Origin: Gammaproteobacteria bacterium
Lineage (GTDB): Bacteria; Pseudomonadota; Gammaproteobacteria; UBA4575
Assembly (NCBI GenBank): GCA_028279275.1
Contig: JANQOB010000003.1
Coordinates: forward strand, 1 to 64,000
DNA: 64,000 nucleotides
Direction: 5' to 3'
Each line of letters begins with the position of its first letter. Positions within the stretch are counted from its first letter, which is position 1. The translations under genes were made by a program, and so were the position numbers. This document shows positions 44,957 to 55,974 of the stretch, one piece after another. The notes under the pieces are model-generated. The model did no database searches and had not been told where the DNA came from. It saw only the letters and a list, made by a program, of their open reading frames with translations.

Positions 44957-45487
44957 TTATCTTTTTATAGTATTTGTGCGACGAATTTTATTTTGCAACT
45001 GCAAAATTCCATATAACAATGCTTCAGCTGTTGGTGGGCATCCCGGCACATATACATCAACTGGAACAATGCGGTCACATCCTCTTACAACAGAATAAGA
45101 GTAGTGATAGTAACCACCTCCATTCGCACATGATCCCATAGAGATCACCCATTTTGGATCAGCCATCTGGTCGTAAACTTTGCGAAGCGCGGGTGCCATT
45201 TTATTCACCAAGGTACCCGCAACAATCATCACATCTGACTGTCTTGGACTTGGTCGAAACATCACACCAAAGCGATCAAGATCATAACGCGCAGCACCTG
45301 CATGCATCATTTCAACCGCACAACAAGCTAAACCAAATGTCATGGGCCACATAGAACCTGTTCGAGCCCAGTTCATAAGGTCATCAAGCTTTGTGGTCGC
45401 ATAACCTTGTTCATGAAAACCTTGATCGTAAAAACTTTTCTCAAGAGGGCTCATTGAAGAATTTCGGGATAGGGTTGAATTGGTCAT
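44957..45487 (-). CDS. nuoB: NADH-quinone oxidoreductase subunit B
   Basis: 176 aa from ATG 45487 (an in-frame TTG at 45523 is rejected). Carries cluster N2, the last electron donor to quinone: [10 protein letters not shown] (two adjacent cysteines), GSCANGGG and [13 protein letters not shown]. Normal length. Confidence 0.97.
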   Translation of the reverse strand: MTNSTLSRNSSMSPLEKSFYDQGFHEQGYATTKLDDLMNWARTGSMWPMTFGLACCAVEMMHAGAARYDLDRFGVMFRPSPRQSDVMIVAGTLVNKMAPALRKVYDQMADPKWVISMGSCANGGGYYHYSYSVVRGCDRIVPVDVYVPGCPPTAEALLYGILQLQNKIRRTNTIKR

Positions 45488-45513
45488 TGAAATTAACTTT
45501 ATCTCAATCAGGA

Positions 45514-45870
45514 TTAATCCCAATCAAGTGCACCTTTTTTCCATTCGTAAATAAAACCAATTGTTAGAATTATTAAAAATATAGCCATTGAAATAAAACC
45601 TATTAAACCTACTTCTCGAATTGCAACTGCCCAGGGGAATAAAAAGGCAATCTCTAAATCGAAAATAATAAATAAGATTGCAACCAAGTAGTAACGCACA
45701 TCAAACTGCATACGCGCATCTTCAAAAGCTTCAAACCCACATTCATACGGTGAGTCCTTGGCTGCATCTGCTTTTCTAGGACCAAGTTTTAATCCGAGTA
45801 ACAAAGGTATGAGGCCCATCACCGAAGCAATACCGATAAAAATTAAAACTGGGAGATAATTTTCAATCAC
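45514..45870 (-). CDS. nuoA: NADH-quinone oxidoreductase subunit A
   Basis: 118 aa, three transmembrane helices. Landmarks: [20 protein letters not shown] (conserved loop) and [23 protein letters not shown] start. First gene of the nuo operon; the operon promoter should lie in the 45871-46290 stretch but no convincing -35/-10 pair was identified. Confidence 0.96.
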   Translation of the reverse strand: MIENYLPVLIFIGIASVMGLIPLLLGLKLGPRKADAAKDSPYECGFEAFEDARMQFDVRYYLVAILFIIFDLEIAFLFPWAVAIREVGLIGFISMAIFLIILTIGFIYEWKKGALDWD

Positions 45871-46286
45871 TTTGAGGTTCTCTAATTCCCTGTATTGTAT
45901 TCCAGGCTTTTACAAGTTAATTCCTATTTTAATCCATGCCTTAGTATATGACTGTCATTGTACTAGTTATGAGCCTACAAGATCGTATGCTGGATATTTG
46001 ACGCAAGAATTGGTGAAATTTTAACCAGCTAGACGCTAAAGTTTAACCAGTCTAGGCATATTGATGTATCGCTAATACCGATTGACCATGGTTTCTAGGA
46101 ATTTCTTAGCCACATTTACAGCACTGTTTATGGCCCTACATAATGATTGACCGATTTTTTCGTGCTTAGTGCCTCAAAACCAGGTCTCATCCATTGCTCC
46201 TGCTACACTTACACAACTTTCATGAGACCTATCATCCCAGGCTTCTTAGTGCATCTAAAACCCAAATTCAGAGCTTCGCACAATCT
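45871..46286. other. Intergenic region between nuoA and tRNA-Leu with unexplained repeats
   Basis: No ORF. Contains two near-copies of TTTAACCAG-CTAG near 46018 and 46041, an inverted pair AGGTCTCAT (46182-46190) / ATGAGACCT (46222-46230), and a direct pair CTTAGTGCCTCAAAACC (46165) / CTTAGTGCATCTAAAACC (46245) flanking it. Must also hold the nuo promoter. Confidence 0.45.
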
Positions 46287-46299
46287 CCAGTGCTAGCAC

Positions 46300-46386
46300 T
46301 GGTGCCGATGGCCGGACTCGAACCGGCACGAGGTTGCCCTCACTAGCCCCTCAAGCTAGCGCGTCTACCAATTCCGCCACATCGGC
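46300..46386 (-). tRNA. tRNA-Leu (GAG anticodon)
   Basis: 87 nt with a long variable arm and encoded CCA. Anticodon loop TTGAGGG between CTAGC and GCTAG stem arms gives GAG; GGTTCGAGTCC T-loop. Equivalent to E. coli leuU, also next to secG. A perfect 16-bp palindrome, CCAGTGCTAGCACTGG (46287-46302), overlaps its 3' CCA and may act in processing or termination. Confidence 0.95.
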
Positions 46387-46614
46387 TTCGATTTCATTAT
46401 TTTATCCTAAGGCATTCAGGTAACGATCTTTTTTCATTGATACAGCTATAAGATGAGGTAATTTTGTACATATTGACTATAGCTAGGTTCATGAAAAATA
46501 GGTTAAATCCATTAATTGTCAGTATAGACAATATTAATAGTTCATGGGATCATAACTGGCTAAACAAGCTATTCAGCCAAGTTAATCAAGCACCAGAATT
46601 TAAGGGAAAGAATT
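46387..46614. other. Intergenic, likely tRNA-Leu promoter and upstream region of a small ORF
   Basis: AT-rich and without longer ORFs. Must contain the minus-strand tRNA-Leu promoter and, if the following small ORF is real, a plus-strand promoter; neither was resolved by eye. Confidence 0.35.
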
Positions 46615-46710
46615 ATGGATCAAGAAGAATATAAAAAATACGACATGACTGCGATTATTGTAGGTGTTGTAATTGTTCTTATTGCATTGGTAATGGCATT
46701 TGTATTTTAG
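46615..46710 (+). CDS. Putative 31-aa single-helix membrane protein
   Basis: Below usual annotation length. ATG 46615 is preceded by AAGGGA at eight bases. The peptide has a charged start (MDQEEYKKYDM) and one strongly hydrophobic helix (TAIIVGVVIVLIALVMAFVF). That layout is typical of genuine small membrane proteins, but there is no comparative evidence. On the opposite strand to its neighbours and convergent with secG's end. Confidence 0.45.
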   Translation: MDQEEYKKYDMTAIIVGVVIVLIALVMAFVF

Positions 46711-46769
46711 TAGGCCAGTAACTAATACAAGAATTTTTTGTCTACCTAATCAATATCTAAATTTCTCTT

Positions 46770-47219
46770 TTACTCTGGAACGTCATCTGGCGTTACTTCG
46801 TTAAAAGTATTCTCTGCTTCATCTTTTACAGATTCTAAACTGTTCTGAAGTTCGCCCAACGAATCTTCAGTACCCGTCTCATTTGGTGTCTCATCAACAT
46901 CCGGCACATCACTTGTTGGAATATCTGTTTCGGGTAGTTGAGTCGCAGTTTCTTCTACTGCATCAATAACACTTTCTGCAACAGGTCTGTTACTAGCAAG
47001 GTGGGCAAGCCAGAGGCTATTAATAAAAAACAGTACTGCTAAGACCGTTGTGACTTTAGTTAAAAATGATGCGGAACCTTGCGCACCAAAAACAGTACCC
47101 GATGCACCGCTACCAAAGGCAGCTCCTGCATCAGCGCCTTTACCATGTTGAATAAGAACCAAGACAATTATGGCAATTGCGAGTAGTACATCTATGGCTA
47201 CTAAAATGCTATATAACAT
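46770..47219 (-). CDS. secG: Protein translocase subunit SecG
   Basis: 149 aa. Two transmembrane helices (VAIDVLLAIAIIVLVLIQ and FLTKVTTVLAVLFFINSLWL) and the conserved GKGADAGAAFGSGASGTVFG loop. Stimulates SecYEG-dependent export. The C-terminal tail is acidic and longer than in E. coli SecG (110 aa). Downstream of tpiA and adjacent to tRNA-Leu, as in E. coli. Confidence 0.96.
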   Translation of the reverse strand: MLYSILVAIDVLLAIAIIVLVLIQHGKGADAGAAFGSGASGTVFGAQGSASFLTKVTTVLAVLFFINSLWLAHLASNRPVAESVIDAVEETATQLPETDIPTSDVPDVDETPNETGTEDSLGELQNSLESVKDEAENTFNEVTPDDVPE

Positions 47220-47266
47220 TGTTATTTTTAATATTTAGAAATGAATTTGTTGATTAATTAATCGAG

Positions 47267-48019
47267 TTAGTTTGCAGCGATTGCAATTCCAATAAAGTCT
47301 TCCGCTTTTAAGGCAGCGCCCCCAATTAGCCCACCATCGATGTCAGGTTGAGCAAGTAAATGTTCAGCATTTTCTGGTTTCATGCTCCCACCATAAAGAA
47401 TTCGAATATTAGCTGCAATATCTTTATTTTGTGCACCTATTATCAAACGAATTTCTTCGTGCACCTCTTGTGCCTGTTCAGGAGTAGCAGTTTTACCTGT
47501 GCCAATGGCCCATACAGGTTCATATGCAATTATTGCTTTCGCAAAAGCCTTCACTCCAAACAAGTCAAGTACTGCGTTAATTTGTTTTGCAATAACAACC
47601 TCTGTATGTCCTTCCTCTCGATCTTGCAATGTCTCACCCACACATAAAATAGGAATCAATCCATTTTTAATTACATGTGCAAACTTTGTCGCAACTGTTT
47701 CATTGCTATCTCCATAAATATGACGACGCTCAGAATGCCCAATGATGTTATACGTGCAACCAAATTCTTTAATCATTTCTGCTGCAACTTCACCAGTATA
47801 TGCACCACTCTCTTGGTCCGAACAATCTTGTGCACCTAAAGAGATATCACTCCCTTGTAACAAACCTTGAACATGAGATAAGTAAATAAAAGGCGGGCAC
47901 ACTGCAAGTTCAGCATTCTTGACTTGGTCTTGTCGTTCACGTATCCCCGAGATCAGCTCAGAAATACTATTCAAAGAACCATTCAATTTCCAGTTTCCTG
48001 CTACCAGTGATCGTCGCAT
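47267..48019 (-). CDS. tpiA: Triosephosphate isomerase
   Basis: 250 aa from ATG 48019, which gives the usual MRRSLVAGNWKLNG start; six extra upstream codons are unlikely. Interconverts dihydroxyacetone phosphate and glyceraldehyde 3-phosphate. Catalytic Lys in GNWKLNG, His in IIGHSERR, Glu in AYEPVWAIGTG, phosphate loop GGSMKPEN and GGLIGGAAL. Confidence 0.97.
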   Translation of the reverse strand: MRRSLVAGNWKLNGSLNSISELISGIRERQDQVKNAELAVCPPFIYLSHVQGLLQGSDISLGAQDCSDQESGAYTGEVAAEMIKEFGCTYNIIGHSERRHIYGDSNETVATKFAHVIKNGLIPILCVGETLQDREEGHTEVVIAKQINAVLDLFGVKAFAKAIIAYEPVWAIGTGKTATPEQAQEVHEEIRLIIGAQNKDIAANIRILYGGSMKPENAEHLLAQPDIDGGLIGGAALKAEDFIGIAIAAN

Positions 48020-48100
48020 ATGTGTGTAAATAGTCAATTAACAAAGGCGCGCAGCTTACCGATGACCGAAGCTTTAGGCAAATTCTATATTGGATATCAA

Positions 48101-49435
48101 TCAGCAGGCTGTCGCCACACTATCAGCAATTTGCTGTGCTAGTTGCTGTACTTTGGGAGCGTCGACGCCTTCTACCATTACCCTTACCAAAGGTTCGGTC
48201 CCTGAGGGACGCAAGAGCACTCTTCCAGAGTCTGCAAGATCAGATTCCGCATCTTTCACAGCTTGCTGAATTTGAGGTGTATTTTCTAAATCAATTTTTT
48301 CTTGAATGGGTACATTAATTAGGATCTGTGGATATTTGCTCATGCCCGATTTAGCATCATGCAAACTTACTTGTTGATTGACTAATACTTGCAAGACTTG
48401 CAAAGCAGAGACGATCGCATCCCCCGTAGTGGTTTGATCTAAACAAATAATATGGCCTGAGGACTCACCACCTAATATCCATGAGCGCTCATTAAGCATT
48501 TCCATGACGTAACGATCACCTACTGCAGCTCGACCAAATTCAATATCTTTCTCGCGCAATGCATGCTCTAAGCCTAAGTTACTCATTAGTGTACCGACAA
48601 CGCCACCATGTAAAAGGTTTTGACTCTTGCGTGCTTGCGCAATGATATATAAGAGCTCATCACCATCAACAATGGCACCTGTATCATCGACCATAATAAG
48701 TCGATCACCATCGCCATCAATTGCGATTCCTAAATCTGCGTGCTGTTCAATCACCGCTTTTCGTAATGCGCTAGGATCTGTTGCACCACATTTATCATTA
48801 ATATTCAAACCATCAGGTTTCGAGGAAAGACTGATAACTTCAGCACCTAATTCAGTAAATACGTTTGGCGCAATATGGTAGGTAGCGCCATGTGCACAAT
48901 CGACAACGAGTTTTAAACCATTAAGTTTAATTTTTGTTGGTATGGTGCTTTTACAAAATTCTATGTATCGACCGGCAGCATCGTTTATGCGTTCCACTTT
49001 ACCAAGCTCACTAGATGAAACTACTTCTAAAGGTTTTTCAAGTTGAGCTTCGATTTGTAATTCAACTGAGTCATGGAGTTTTTTCCCTTCTGAAGAAAAA
49101 AACTTCAAACCGTTATCATAAAAAGGATTATGAGAAGCACTTATAACGATACCTGCGGCTGCTCGCAAAGTTCTTGTTAAGTATGCTACTGCGGGTGTTG
49201 GCATGGGCCCTAATAAACGGGCATTCACACCGGCAGCTGAAAGACCTGCTTCTAAAACAGATTCAAACATATAGCCAGAAATACGCGTGTCTTTGCCAAT
49301 TAAAACGATATCGTTTTTTTCATTACATAAAACACGGCCAACAGCCCAACCCAGCTTTAATACGAACTCTGGTGTCATTACACCATCGCCGACGCGACCA
49401 CGTATTCCGTCTGTTCCAAAGTATTTTCGACTCAT
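48101..49435 (-). CDS. glmM: Phosphoglucosamine mutase
   Basis: 444 aa. Converts glucosamine 6-phosphate to glucosamine 1-phosphate for peptidoglycan and LPS precursors. Active-site phosphoserine in [15 protein letters not shown], metal-binding DGDGDRL, sugar loop GGESSGH, and C-terminal phosphate loop [12 protein letters not shown]. The folP gene that commonly sits between ftsH and glmM is absent here. Confidence 0.97.
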   Translation of the reverse strand: MSRKYFGTDGIRGRVGDGVMTPEFVLKLGWAVGRVLCNEKNDIVLIGKDTRISGYMFESVLEAGLSAAGVNARLLGPMPTPAVAYLTRTLRAAAGIVISASHNPFYDNGLKFFSSEGKKLHDSVELQIEAQLEKPLEVVSSSELGKVERINDAAGRYIEFCKSTIPTKIKLNGLKLVVDCAHGATYHIAPNVFTELGAEVISLSSKPDGLNINDKCGATDPSALRKAVIEQHADLGIAIDGDGDRLIMVDDTGAIVDGDELLYIIAQARKSQNLLHGGVVGTLMSNLGLEHALREKDIEFGRAAVGDRYVMEMLNERSWILGGESSGHIICLDQTTTGDAIVSALQVLQVLVNQQVSLHDAKSGMSKYPQILINVPIQEKIDLENTPQIQQAVKDAESDLADSGRVLLRPSGTEPLVRVMVEGVDAPKVQQLAQQIADSVATAC

Positions 49436-49557
49436 AATTCTATTGCTAAAAATACTATTCGATAATGAATTTTATAGAATTTGAAAAGAAAAGTACGCTG
49501 ATTGCTCAGTTATACGATAAGAAAGTACTTTTTATATGATAGTTATAAGAAAACCAA

Positions 49558-49593
49558 TAAAAAAGCGACCTCAAAGACCTGCTTTGGGCCGCT
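49558..49593 (-). terminator. Intrinsic terminator after ftsH
   Basis: On the minus strand GCGGCCCAAAG (49582-49592) pairs imperfectly with CTTTGAGGTCGC (49565-49576), followed by six U residues. It ends the ftsH transcript, so glmM-tpiA-secG is a separate unit with its promoter in 49436-49557. Confidence 0.75.
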
Positions 49594-49625
49594 TTAGCAT
49601 GTGCTCATTTATCAAAAAACTTTAA

Positions 49626-51551
49626 TTAGTGCTCACTTGCCGGACCACCAATTGGGCCCGTATCCTTTGGTTCATCTTTAGTATTACTTTCTGTTGTACC
49701 AGATGTTGGCCCATCATCATCCATCCAACCTTCAGGAGGGCGTGGTTCTTTACCTTCCATAATGTCATCAATTTGTTTCTTATCGATGGTTTCGTACTTC
49801 ATCAATGCTTTTGCCATGATGTGCAACTTTTCCATATTTTCAACTAACAAATTCTTTGCACGTTCATAGTTGGTATCAATAATGCGTCGAACTTCTAAGT
49901 CGATAGAATTCGCAGTGTCATCAGAAACAGATTTATGCTGTGTTACTGAGTGTCCTAAGAATACTTCACCATCTTCTTCACCATAAGCGAGTGGTCCCAT
50001 TTTTTCAGACAACCCCCACTTAGTTACCATGGCGCGCGCAAGTTCCGTCGCACGCTCAATATCATTTGATGCTCCTGTCGTTACGGCTTCTTTTCCAAAA
50101 ATAAGCTCTTCGGCAAGTCGACCGCCAAACAAAGTAGAAATCTGACTTTCCAAACGCTGTTTACTATGACTGTAACGATCTTCTTCCGGCAAAAACATGG
50201 TAACACCCAGTGCACGACCACGCGGAATGATTGTTACTTTATATACGGGATCATGTTCAGGAACTAAACGCCCAACAATTGCATGTCCCGATTCATGATA
50301 AGCCGTATTGCGCTTCTCATCTTCGTCCATAACCATAGACTTGCGCTCAGCACCCATGAGAATTTTGTCTTTGGCGCGCTCAAACTCTTCCATATCCACA
50401 GTTCGCTTATTCGCACGGGCTGCAAAAAGTGCAGCTTCATTTACTAAGTTCGCGAGATCCGCACCTGAAAAACCTGGAGTTCCGCGGGCAATGTAATCTG
50501 CACGTACATCTTTACCCACAGGTACTTTGCGCATATGCACTTTAAGAATTTGCTCTCGTCCTCGAATATCCGGTAATGGCACGGTTACTTGACGATCAAA
50601 TCGGCCCGGTCGTAATAAGGCAGGATCCAAAACATCGGGTCGGTTGGTTGCAGCAATGACAATTACACCTTCATTACCATCAAAACCATCCATTTCAACC
50701 AACAATTGGTTTAATGTTTGCTCACGCTCGTCATGTCCACCCCCTAAACCTGCACCACGATGGCGGCCTACTGCGTCAATCTCGTCAATGAATATAATGC
50801 AAGGAGAATGTTTTTTAGCCTGACTGAACATATCGCGAACGCGTGACGCACCCACACCGACAAACATTTCAACAAAGTCAGAACCTGAAATAGTAAAGAA
50901 AGGAACTTTTGCTTCACCGGCAATGGCTTTTGCAAGCAATGTTTTACCGGTACCGGGTGAACCCACCATAAGCACACCACGCGGGATTTTTCCGCCTAAC
51001 TTTTGAAACTTTCCTGGGTCACGTAAAAATTCGACTAATTCTGAGACTTCTTCTTTAGCTTCCTCAACACCAGCGACATCATTGAAAGTAACCTTAATTT
51101 GGTCTTCACCCATTAAACGCGCTTTGCTTTTGCCGAATGACATGGCGCCACGTCCAGATCCTCCACCTTGCATTTGTCGCATGAAGAAAATCCAAACGCC
51201 AATTAAAAGCAGCATCGGGAACCAACTGATTAATATATCCAATAAAAGTGAGCGCGGTTTTGCTTCTCCAGCTTCAACTTTTACGTCGTACTTAAGTAAT
51301 GTATCGAGAAGCTTGCTATCACCTGGGCTGTTTGTTTCAAACTTTTCACCATTTTGCATGGTGCCCGTGATTTGGCGATTGTCCGGGCTGATTAAAACGG
51401 ATTGAACATTATTTGATTTAACTTCTTTAATGAATTCTGAATAATCAAGCTCATTAGGCGTCTCTGGGCGAGGTGCAAAATTGTTGAAAACAGTCATTAA
51501 CACAACTGCGATCACCGCCCAAAGCAGCAAATTTTTAACCATGTCGTTCAA
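49626..51551 (-). CDS. ftsH: ATP-dependent zinc metalloprotease FtsH
   Basis: 641 aa inner-membrane AAA protease that degrades misassembled membrane proteins and regulatory proteins such as sigma-32 and LpxC. Two N-terminal transmembrane helices ([31 protein letters not shown]), Walker A GSPGTGKT, Walker [13 protein letters not shown] region [20 protein letters not shown], zinc site HESGH. The TTG start at 51551 has AGAGGT at good spacing; the ATG three codons later matches the E. coli N-terminus and is an alternative. Confidence 0.98.
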   Translation of the reverse strand: MNDMVKNLLLWAVIAVVLMTVFNNFAPRPETPNELDYSEFIKEVKSNNVQSVLISPDNRQITGTMQNGEKFETNSPGDSKLLDTLLKYDVKVEAGEAKPRSLLLDILISWFPMLLLIGVWIFFMRQMQGGGSGRGAMSFGKSKARLMGEDQIKVTFNDVAGVEEAKEEVSELVEFLRDPGKFQKLGGKIPRGVLMVGSPGTGKTLLAKAIAGEAKVPFFTISGSDFVEMFVGVGASRVRDMFSQAKKHSPCIIFIDEIDAVGRHRGAGLGGGHDEREQTLNQLLVEMDGFDGNEGVIVIAATNRPDVLDPALLRPGRFDRQVTVPLPDIRGREQILKVHMRKVPVGKDVRADYIARGTPGFSGADLANLVNEAALFAARANKRTVDMEEFERAKDKILMGAERKSMVMDEDEKRNTAYHESGHAIVGRLVPEHDPVYKVTIIPRGRALGVTMFLPEEDRYSHSKQRLESQISTLFGGRLAEELIFGKEAVTTGASNDIERATELARAMVTKWGLSEKMGPLAYGEEDGEVFLGHSVTQHKSVSDDTANSIDLEVRRIIDTNYERAKNLLVENMEKLHIMAKALMKYETIDKKQIDDIMEGKEPRPPEGWMDDDGPTSGTTESNTKDEPKDTGPIGGPASEH

Positions 51552-51601
51552 AGAATATACCTCTACTTATAATTCAATCACTTAAATGTATATCGACCTT
51601 A

Positions 51602-52210
51602 CTATAACTTAATTTGAGTAGCCAGGGCATACATCTCTCTACTACGTGCCCTGGACGCTGCCGGTTTACGAATCAGTACCTTACTGAAATTTGAACGTAA
51701 CATTTTTACATAATCGTCAAATCCAGCACCTTGAAACAGTTTTACTAACAGACCACCGTCAGAGGCCAAGACTTGCAAAGCAAAATCAGCGGCTAAATCA
51801 GCAAGATGCATGGCTCTAGGCTGATCAACACTAGTAATACCACTAATATTGGGGGCCATATCGGATAAAACAAGGTCTATACGTTTTTGACCCAATATCT
51901 CTTGTAAAGATTCATATATTTCTTGCTCAGTAAAGTCTCCTTTTAAGAATTCAACGTTTTTGATGGGATCCATGTCTAACACATCAATAGCAATAACTTG
52001 GCCGGATTTACCCACTTTTTGAGCAATGTACTGGCTCCAACCACCTGGAGCAGCTCCTAAATCAACAACATTCATTCCGGTTTGGATGAGATTATATTTT
52101 TGATCGAGCTCTTCTAACTTATACACAGCCCTTGAGCGCCAACCTTCTTTATGTGCGCGTTGTACATAAAGATCATCTTCATGTTCTTTATTCCATGATT
52201 TACTCTGCAT
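51602..52210 (-). CDS. rlmE: 23S rRNA (uridine(2552)-2'-O)-methyltransferase
   Basis: 202 aa from ATG 52210. FtsJ/RrmJ-type SAM methyltransferase modifying U2552 in the A-loop, needed for 50S maturation. SAM motif VVDLGAAPGGWSQYIA, catalytic lysine/aspartate regions RSRAVYKLEELDQ and VLSDMAPNISG. Located upstream of ftsH, the heat-shock linked arrangement known in E. coli. Confidence 0.96.
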   Translation of the reverse strand: MQSKSWNKEHEDDLYVQRAHKEGWRSRAVYKLEELDQKYNLIQTGMNVVDLGAAPGGWSQYIAQKVGKSGQVIAIDVLDMDPIKNVEFLKGDFTEQEIYESLQEILGQKRIDLVLSDMAPNISGITSVDQPRAMHLADLAADFALQVLASDGGLLVKLFQGAGFDDYVKMLRSNFSKVLIRKPAASRARSREMYALATQIKL

Positions 52211-52233
52211 CAGAAATATCAGAGCCAATAAGA

Positions 52234-52716
52234 TTATTTTGTACCGTAAATAACCTCAACAATTTCATATTCTTTTTGGCCTGCGGGCGCATCCACAACT
52301 GCAATTTCACCTTCTTCCTTACCAATCATCGCACGCGCAATAGGAGAGGTGACTGAAATCATACTTTGTTTAATATCTGCCTCATCTTCACCCACAATTG
52401 TATATGTAACTTCATCACCCGTTTCTTCCTCGGCCAATACAACGGTTGTACCAAACACAACTCTTCCATTTGCATTCAGTTTAGTTACATCAATAATTTC
52501 AGCATTTGATAACTTGCCTTCAATCTCTTTTATTCTACCTTCAATGAAGGATTGTTGTTCGCGTGCAGCGTGGTATTCTGCATTCTCTTTTAAATCACCA
52601 TGTGCACGCGCTGTTGCAATCGCCTCAATAACTTTAGGGCGCTTTACCGTTTTTAATTCTTCCAATTCAGTGCGTAATTTTTCTGCACCGTTAACCGTTA
52701 ATGGAACTCTATTCAT
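52234..52716 (-). CDS. greA: Transcription elongation factor GreA
   Basis: 160 aa. N-terminal coiled coil ([35 protein letters not shown] with the catalytic acidic tip) and C-terminal FKBP-like domain. Rescues backtracked RNA polymerase by stimulating transcript cleavage. Located directly after carB as in many gammaproteobacteria. Confidence 0.98.
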   Translation of the reverse strand: MNRVPLTVNGAEKLRTELEELKTVKRPKVIEAIATARAHGDLKENAEYHAAREQQSFIEGRIKEIEGKLSNAEIIDVTKLNANGRVVFGTTVVLAEEETGDEVTYTIVGEDEADIKQSMISVTSPIARAMIGKEEGEIAVVDAPAGQKEYEIVEVIYGTK

Positions 52717-52740
52717 ATCCTAATCGTACTTTTTAATTTT

Positions 52741-55700
52741 TTAGTGCTTGGTTTGTTTATGTAAATCTTGCAACCGATAAACATCATAATCCCCAGACTG
52801 TTGCATAGCATCTTTTAATGCCCAAGCACCTGCCATTGTAGTGGTGTAACAGACTTTATGCTGCAATGCTTCTCTTCTAATTGTAAACGAATCTGCTATC
52901 GCCTGTTTACCTTCAGTAGTATTAACAATTAAATCAATCTTACCATCTATAATCATATCAACAATATGAGGCCGTCCTTGTCTTACTTTATTAACGGCAT
53001 CACAGCTAATTCCTTTTTCCCGAAGCACCTGAGCGGTACCTTTTGTAGCTACTAAATTAAAACCCATGCTACTTAATTCCTTAGCCAGTTTAGAAGCTTG
53101 CGCTTTGTCATCTTCTCGAACACTTATTAGTGCACTACCTGATTGCGGGAAAGTAGTACCCGCAGCATATTGTGATTTACCAAAAGCTTCACCAAATGTA
53201 TATCCTACACCCATCACTTCTCCAGTGGATTTCATTTCTGGTCCTAATATCGGGTCTACACCACTGAATTTAATAAATGGAAATACCGCTTCTTTAACCG
53301 AAAAATATTCGGGTGTAATTTCTTGCGTTGCGTTCTGCTCCATAAGACTTTGTCCCACCATACACCGTGCCGCTATTTTTGCTAAAGGTATTCCAATTGC
53401 CTTTGAAACAAAGGGTACTGTTCGTGATGCGCGAGGATTTACTTCGATGAGATAAACTTTTTCATCTTTAATTGCGAACTGAATGTTCATCAAACCTTTA
53501 ACTTGTAAAGATAACGCAAGTTTTCGAGCCTGCTCACGCATCTCGTTTTGCACTTTTTCACTTAGGTTGTATGGCGGTAACGAGCATGCACTATCACCAG
53601 AGTGGATTCCTGCTTGTTCAATATGCTGCATAATGCCGCCAATCAAAACATTATCACCATCACAAATAGCATCTAAATCGACTTCTACAGCATCTGCAAG
53701 AAAATGGTCTATTAACACTGGTGCGTCATTTGAAACTTTTACTGCCTCGCGCATATAACGTTCCAAATCTGCCTGGTTATAAACAATTTCCATTGCTCGA
53801 CCCCCCAAAACATATGAAGGCCTGACCACAACTGGATAACCAATATTACTTGCCGCTTGTACAGCCTGTTCAGTGCTCGTAGCCGTAGCATTAGGTGGTT
53901 GCAATAAATTCAAGTCATTTACCAATTGCAAAAAACGTTCGCGATCCTCTGCAAGGTCAATAGAATCGGGTGTAGTACCTACAATCGGAACGCCTGCTTC
54001 TTCTAGTTCACGGGCAAGTTTTAAAGGTGTTTGTCCACCGAATTGAACAATTACGCCATGCGGTTGTTCGATGTGTACGATCTCTAAAACGTCTTCTAAT
54101 GTTAGCGGCTCAAAATACAATCGGTCGGAGGTGTCATAATCAGTTGAAACCGTTTCAGGATTACAATTCACCATAATGGTTTCATAACCATCTTCCCGCA
54201 TCGCAAAAGCTGCATGTACACAACAATAATCAAATTCTATTCCTTGACCAATTCTATTTGGCCCACCACCGAGAACTATAATTTTCTTTTTATCTGAAGG
54301 TTGCGCTTCACATTCTTCATCATAACTTGAATACATATATGCCGTGCTGGTAGCAAATTCAGCAGCACAGGTGTCTACTCTCTTATATATTGGATGAACA
54401 TTTAACTCCTCTCGCCTTGCCCGCACTTCTTTTTCACTAGCATTAACGAGTTTTGCGATTCTGCGATCTGAAAATCCTTTACGTTTTATATTTCGCATTG
54501 AATCTTTATCTAAATCATCTAATGATTGATTCGAAAGTTCTTTTTCTATATCGATCAGTTCTCTCAACTGAGCCAGAAACCATGGATCAATAGCAGTAGC
54601 CGAATAAAGTTCATCTATACTTTGTCCCTGTCGCATTGCATCTGCCACATACCAGGCACGATGTGGTCCTGGTTCTTGTAGCTCAGAGAACAAAAGGCTC
54701 AGATGTTCCTCATCATAATCATCGTGCATGGGATCTAAGCCATCGACTCCAACTTCCAAACCACGCAATGCTTTTTGAAAAGACTCTTGAAACGTGCGGC
54801 CAATCGCCATCACTTCTCCAACTGACTTCATTTGTGTACTTAACTTAGCTTTAGCCTGCGGAAACTTTTCAAAAGTGAAACGTGGAATTTTTGTTACCAC
54901 GTAGTCAATGGTTGGCTCAAAAGAGGCTGGAGTGGCTCCTCCAGTAATTTCATTTTGTAATTCATCCAAGGTATAACCGACTGCAAGTTTTGCCGCAATT
55001 TTTGCAATAGGAAAGCCAGTTGCTTTTGAAGCCAACGCAGAGGAACGCGATACACGAGGGTTCATTTCGATAATCACCATGCGTCCATCATCAGGGTTAA
55101 TTGCAAATTGCACATTAGAACCACCCGTGTCTACACCAATTTTACGTAACACGGCTAAGGAAGCATTACGCATTATTTGATATTCCTTGTCCGTTAATGT
55201 TTGTGCAGGCGCAACAGTAATGGAATCACCGGTATGCACACCCATAGGATCAAAGTTTTCAATCGAGCAAATAATAATGCAGTTATCATTTTTATCGCGC
55301 ACCACTTCCATTTCAAATTCTTTCCAACCTAACAAAGATTCTTCCAATAAAACTTCTGTAGTCGGTGAAAGATCTAATCCATGTTCAACAATGGCTTTAA
55401 ATTCTTCTAAGTTATACGCAATTCCACCGCCGCTTCCTCCCATAGTGAAAGATGGTCTTATTATGGTTGGAAATCCTAGGCTTGGTTGCTGCTGAATTGC
55501 TTCTTCTAAACTATGCGCTAAAGCTGAACGTGCAGACTTCAGACCAATTTCATTCATCGCTTCACGAAATAACTCGCGATCTTCAGCCATATCAATGGCT
55601 TCTTTATTGGCGCCAATCATTTGTACATTAAATTTTTCAAGCACCCCTTCACGATCTAAATCCAATGCGCAATTTAGTGCGGTTTGCCCACCCATGGTAG

Positions 55701-55962
55701 GTAACAACACATCCGGTTTTTCTTTTTGAATAATTTCAGCAACGGTTTGCCACATAATGGGTTCTATATAAATCGCATCCGCCATTTCAGGGTCCGTCAT
55801 AATTGTTGCCGGGTTCGAATTTACTAATATGACGCGATACCCTTCTTCTTTTAAAGCTTTACATGCTTGCGCACCGGAATAATCAAACTCACAAGCTTGA
55901 CCAATAACAATCGGTCCGGCACCGATAATTAAAATACTTTTTATGTCAGCTCGCTTTGGCAT
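52741..55962 (-). CDS. carB: Carbamoyl-phosphate synthase large subunit
   Basis: 1073 aa. Two homologous ATP-grasp halves (first about 1-400, second about 555-935), an oligomerisation region, and a C-terminal MGS-like allosteric domain (about 940-1073). Landmarks: [17 protein letters not shown] and [17 protein letters not shown]. Makes carbamoyl phosphate for arginine and pyrimidine synthesis. 12 bases from carA. Confidence 0.99.
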   Translation of the reverse strand: MPKRADIKSILIIGAGPIVIGQACEFDYSGAQACKALKEEGYRVILVNSNPATIMTDPEMADAIYIEPIMWQTVAEIIQKEKPDVLLPTMGGQTALNCALDLDREGVLEKFNVQMIGANKEAIDMAEDRELFREAMNEIGLKSARSALAHSLEEAIQQQPSLGFPTIIRPSFTMGGSGGGIAYNLEEFKAIVEHGLDLSPTTEVLLEESLLGWKEFEMEVVRDKNDNCIIICSIENFDPMGVHTGDSITVAPAQTLTDKEYQIMRNASLAVLRKIGVDTGGSNVQFAINPDDGRMVIIEMNPRVSRSSALASKATGFPIAKIAAKLAVGYTLDELQNEITGGATPASFEPTIDYVVTKIPRFTFEKFPQAKAKLSTQMKSVGEVMAIGRTFQESFQKALRGLEVGVDGLDPMHDDYDEEHLSLLFSELQEPGPHRAWYVADAMRQGQSIDELYSATAIDPWFLAQLRELIDIEKELSNQSLDDLDKDSMRNIKRKGFSDRRIAKLVNASEKEVRARREELNVHPIYKRVDTCAAEFATSTAYMYSSYDEECEAQPSDKKKIIVLGGGPNRIGQGIEFDYCCVHAAFAMREDGYETIMVNCNPETVSTDYDTSDRLYFEPLTLEDVLEIVHIEQPHGVIVQFGGQTPLKLARELEEAGVPIVGTTPDSIDLAEDRERFLQLVNDLNLLQPPNATATSTEQAVQAASNIGYPVVVRPSYVLGGRAMEIVYNQADLERYMREAVKVSNDAPVLIDHFLADAVEVDLDAICDGDNVLIGGIMQHIEQAGIHSGDSACSLPPYNLSEKVQNEMREQARKLALSLQVKGLMNIQFAIKDEKVYLIEVNPRASRTVPFVSKAIGIPLAKIAARCMVGQSLMEQNATQEITPEYFSVKEAVFPFIKFSGVDPILGPEMKSTGEVMGVGYTFGEAFGKSQYAAGTTFPQSGSALISVREDDKAQASKLAKELSSMGFNLVATKGTAQVLREKGISCDAVNKVRQGRPHIVDMIIDGKIDLIVNTTEGKQAIADSFTIRREALQHKVCYTTTMAGAWALKDAMQQSGDYDVYRLQDLHKQTKH

Positions 55963-55974
55963 TGGACTATATAT

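Noticed and set aside
46000..46260. Transposase remnant
   Set aside because: TTTAACCAG repeats hinted at an insertion sequence, but all frames are closed and no transposase motif could be recognised.
48101..51551. Missing folP between ftsH and glmM as evidence of deletion
   Set aside because: folP is often elsewhere in the genome; absence from this window alone says little.
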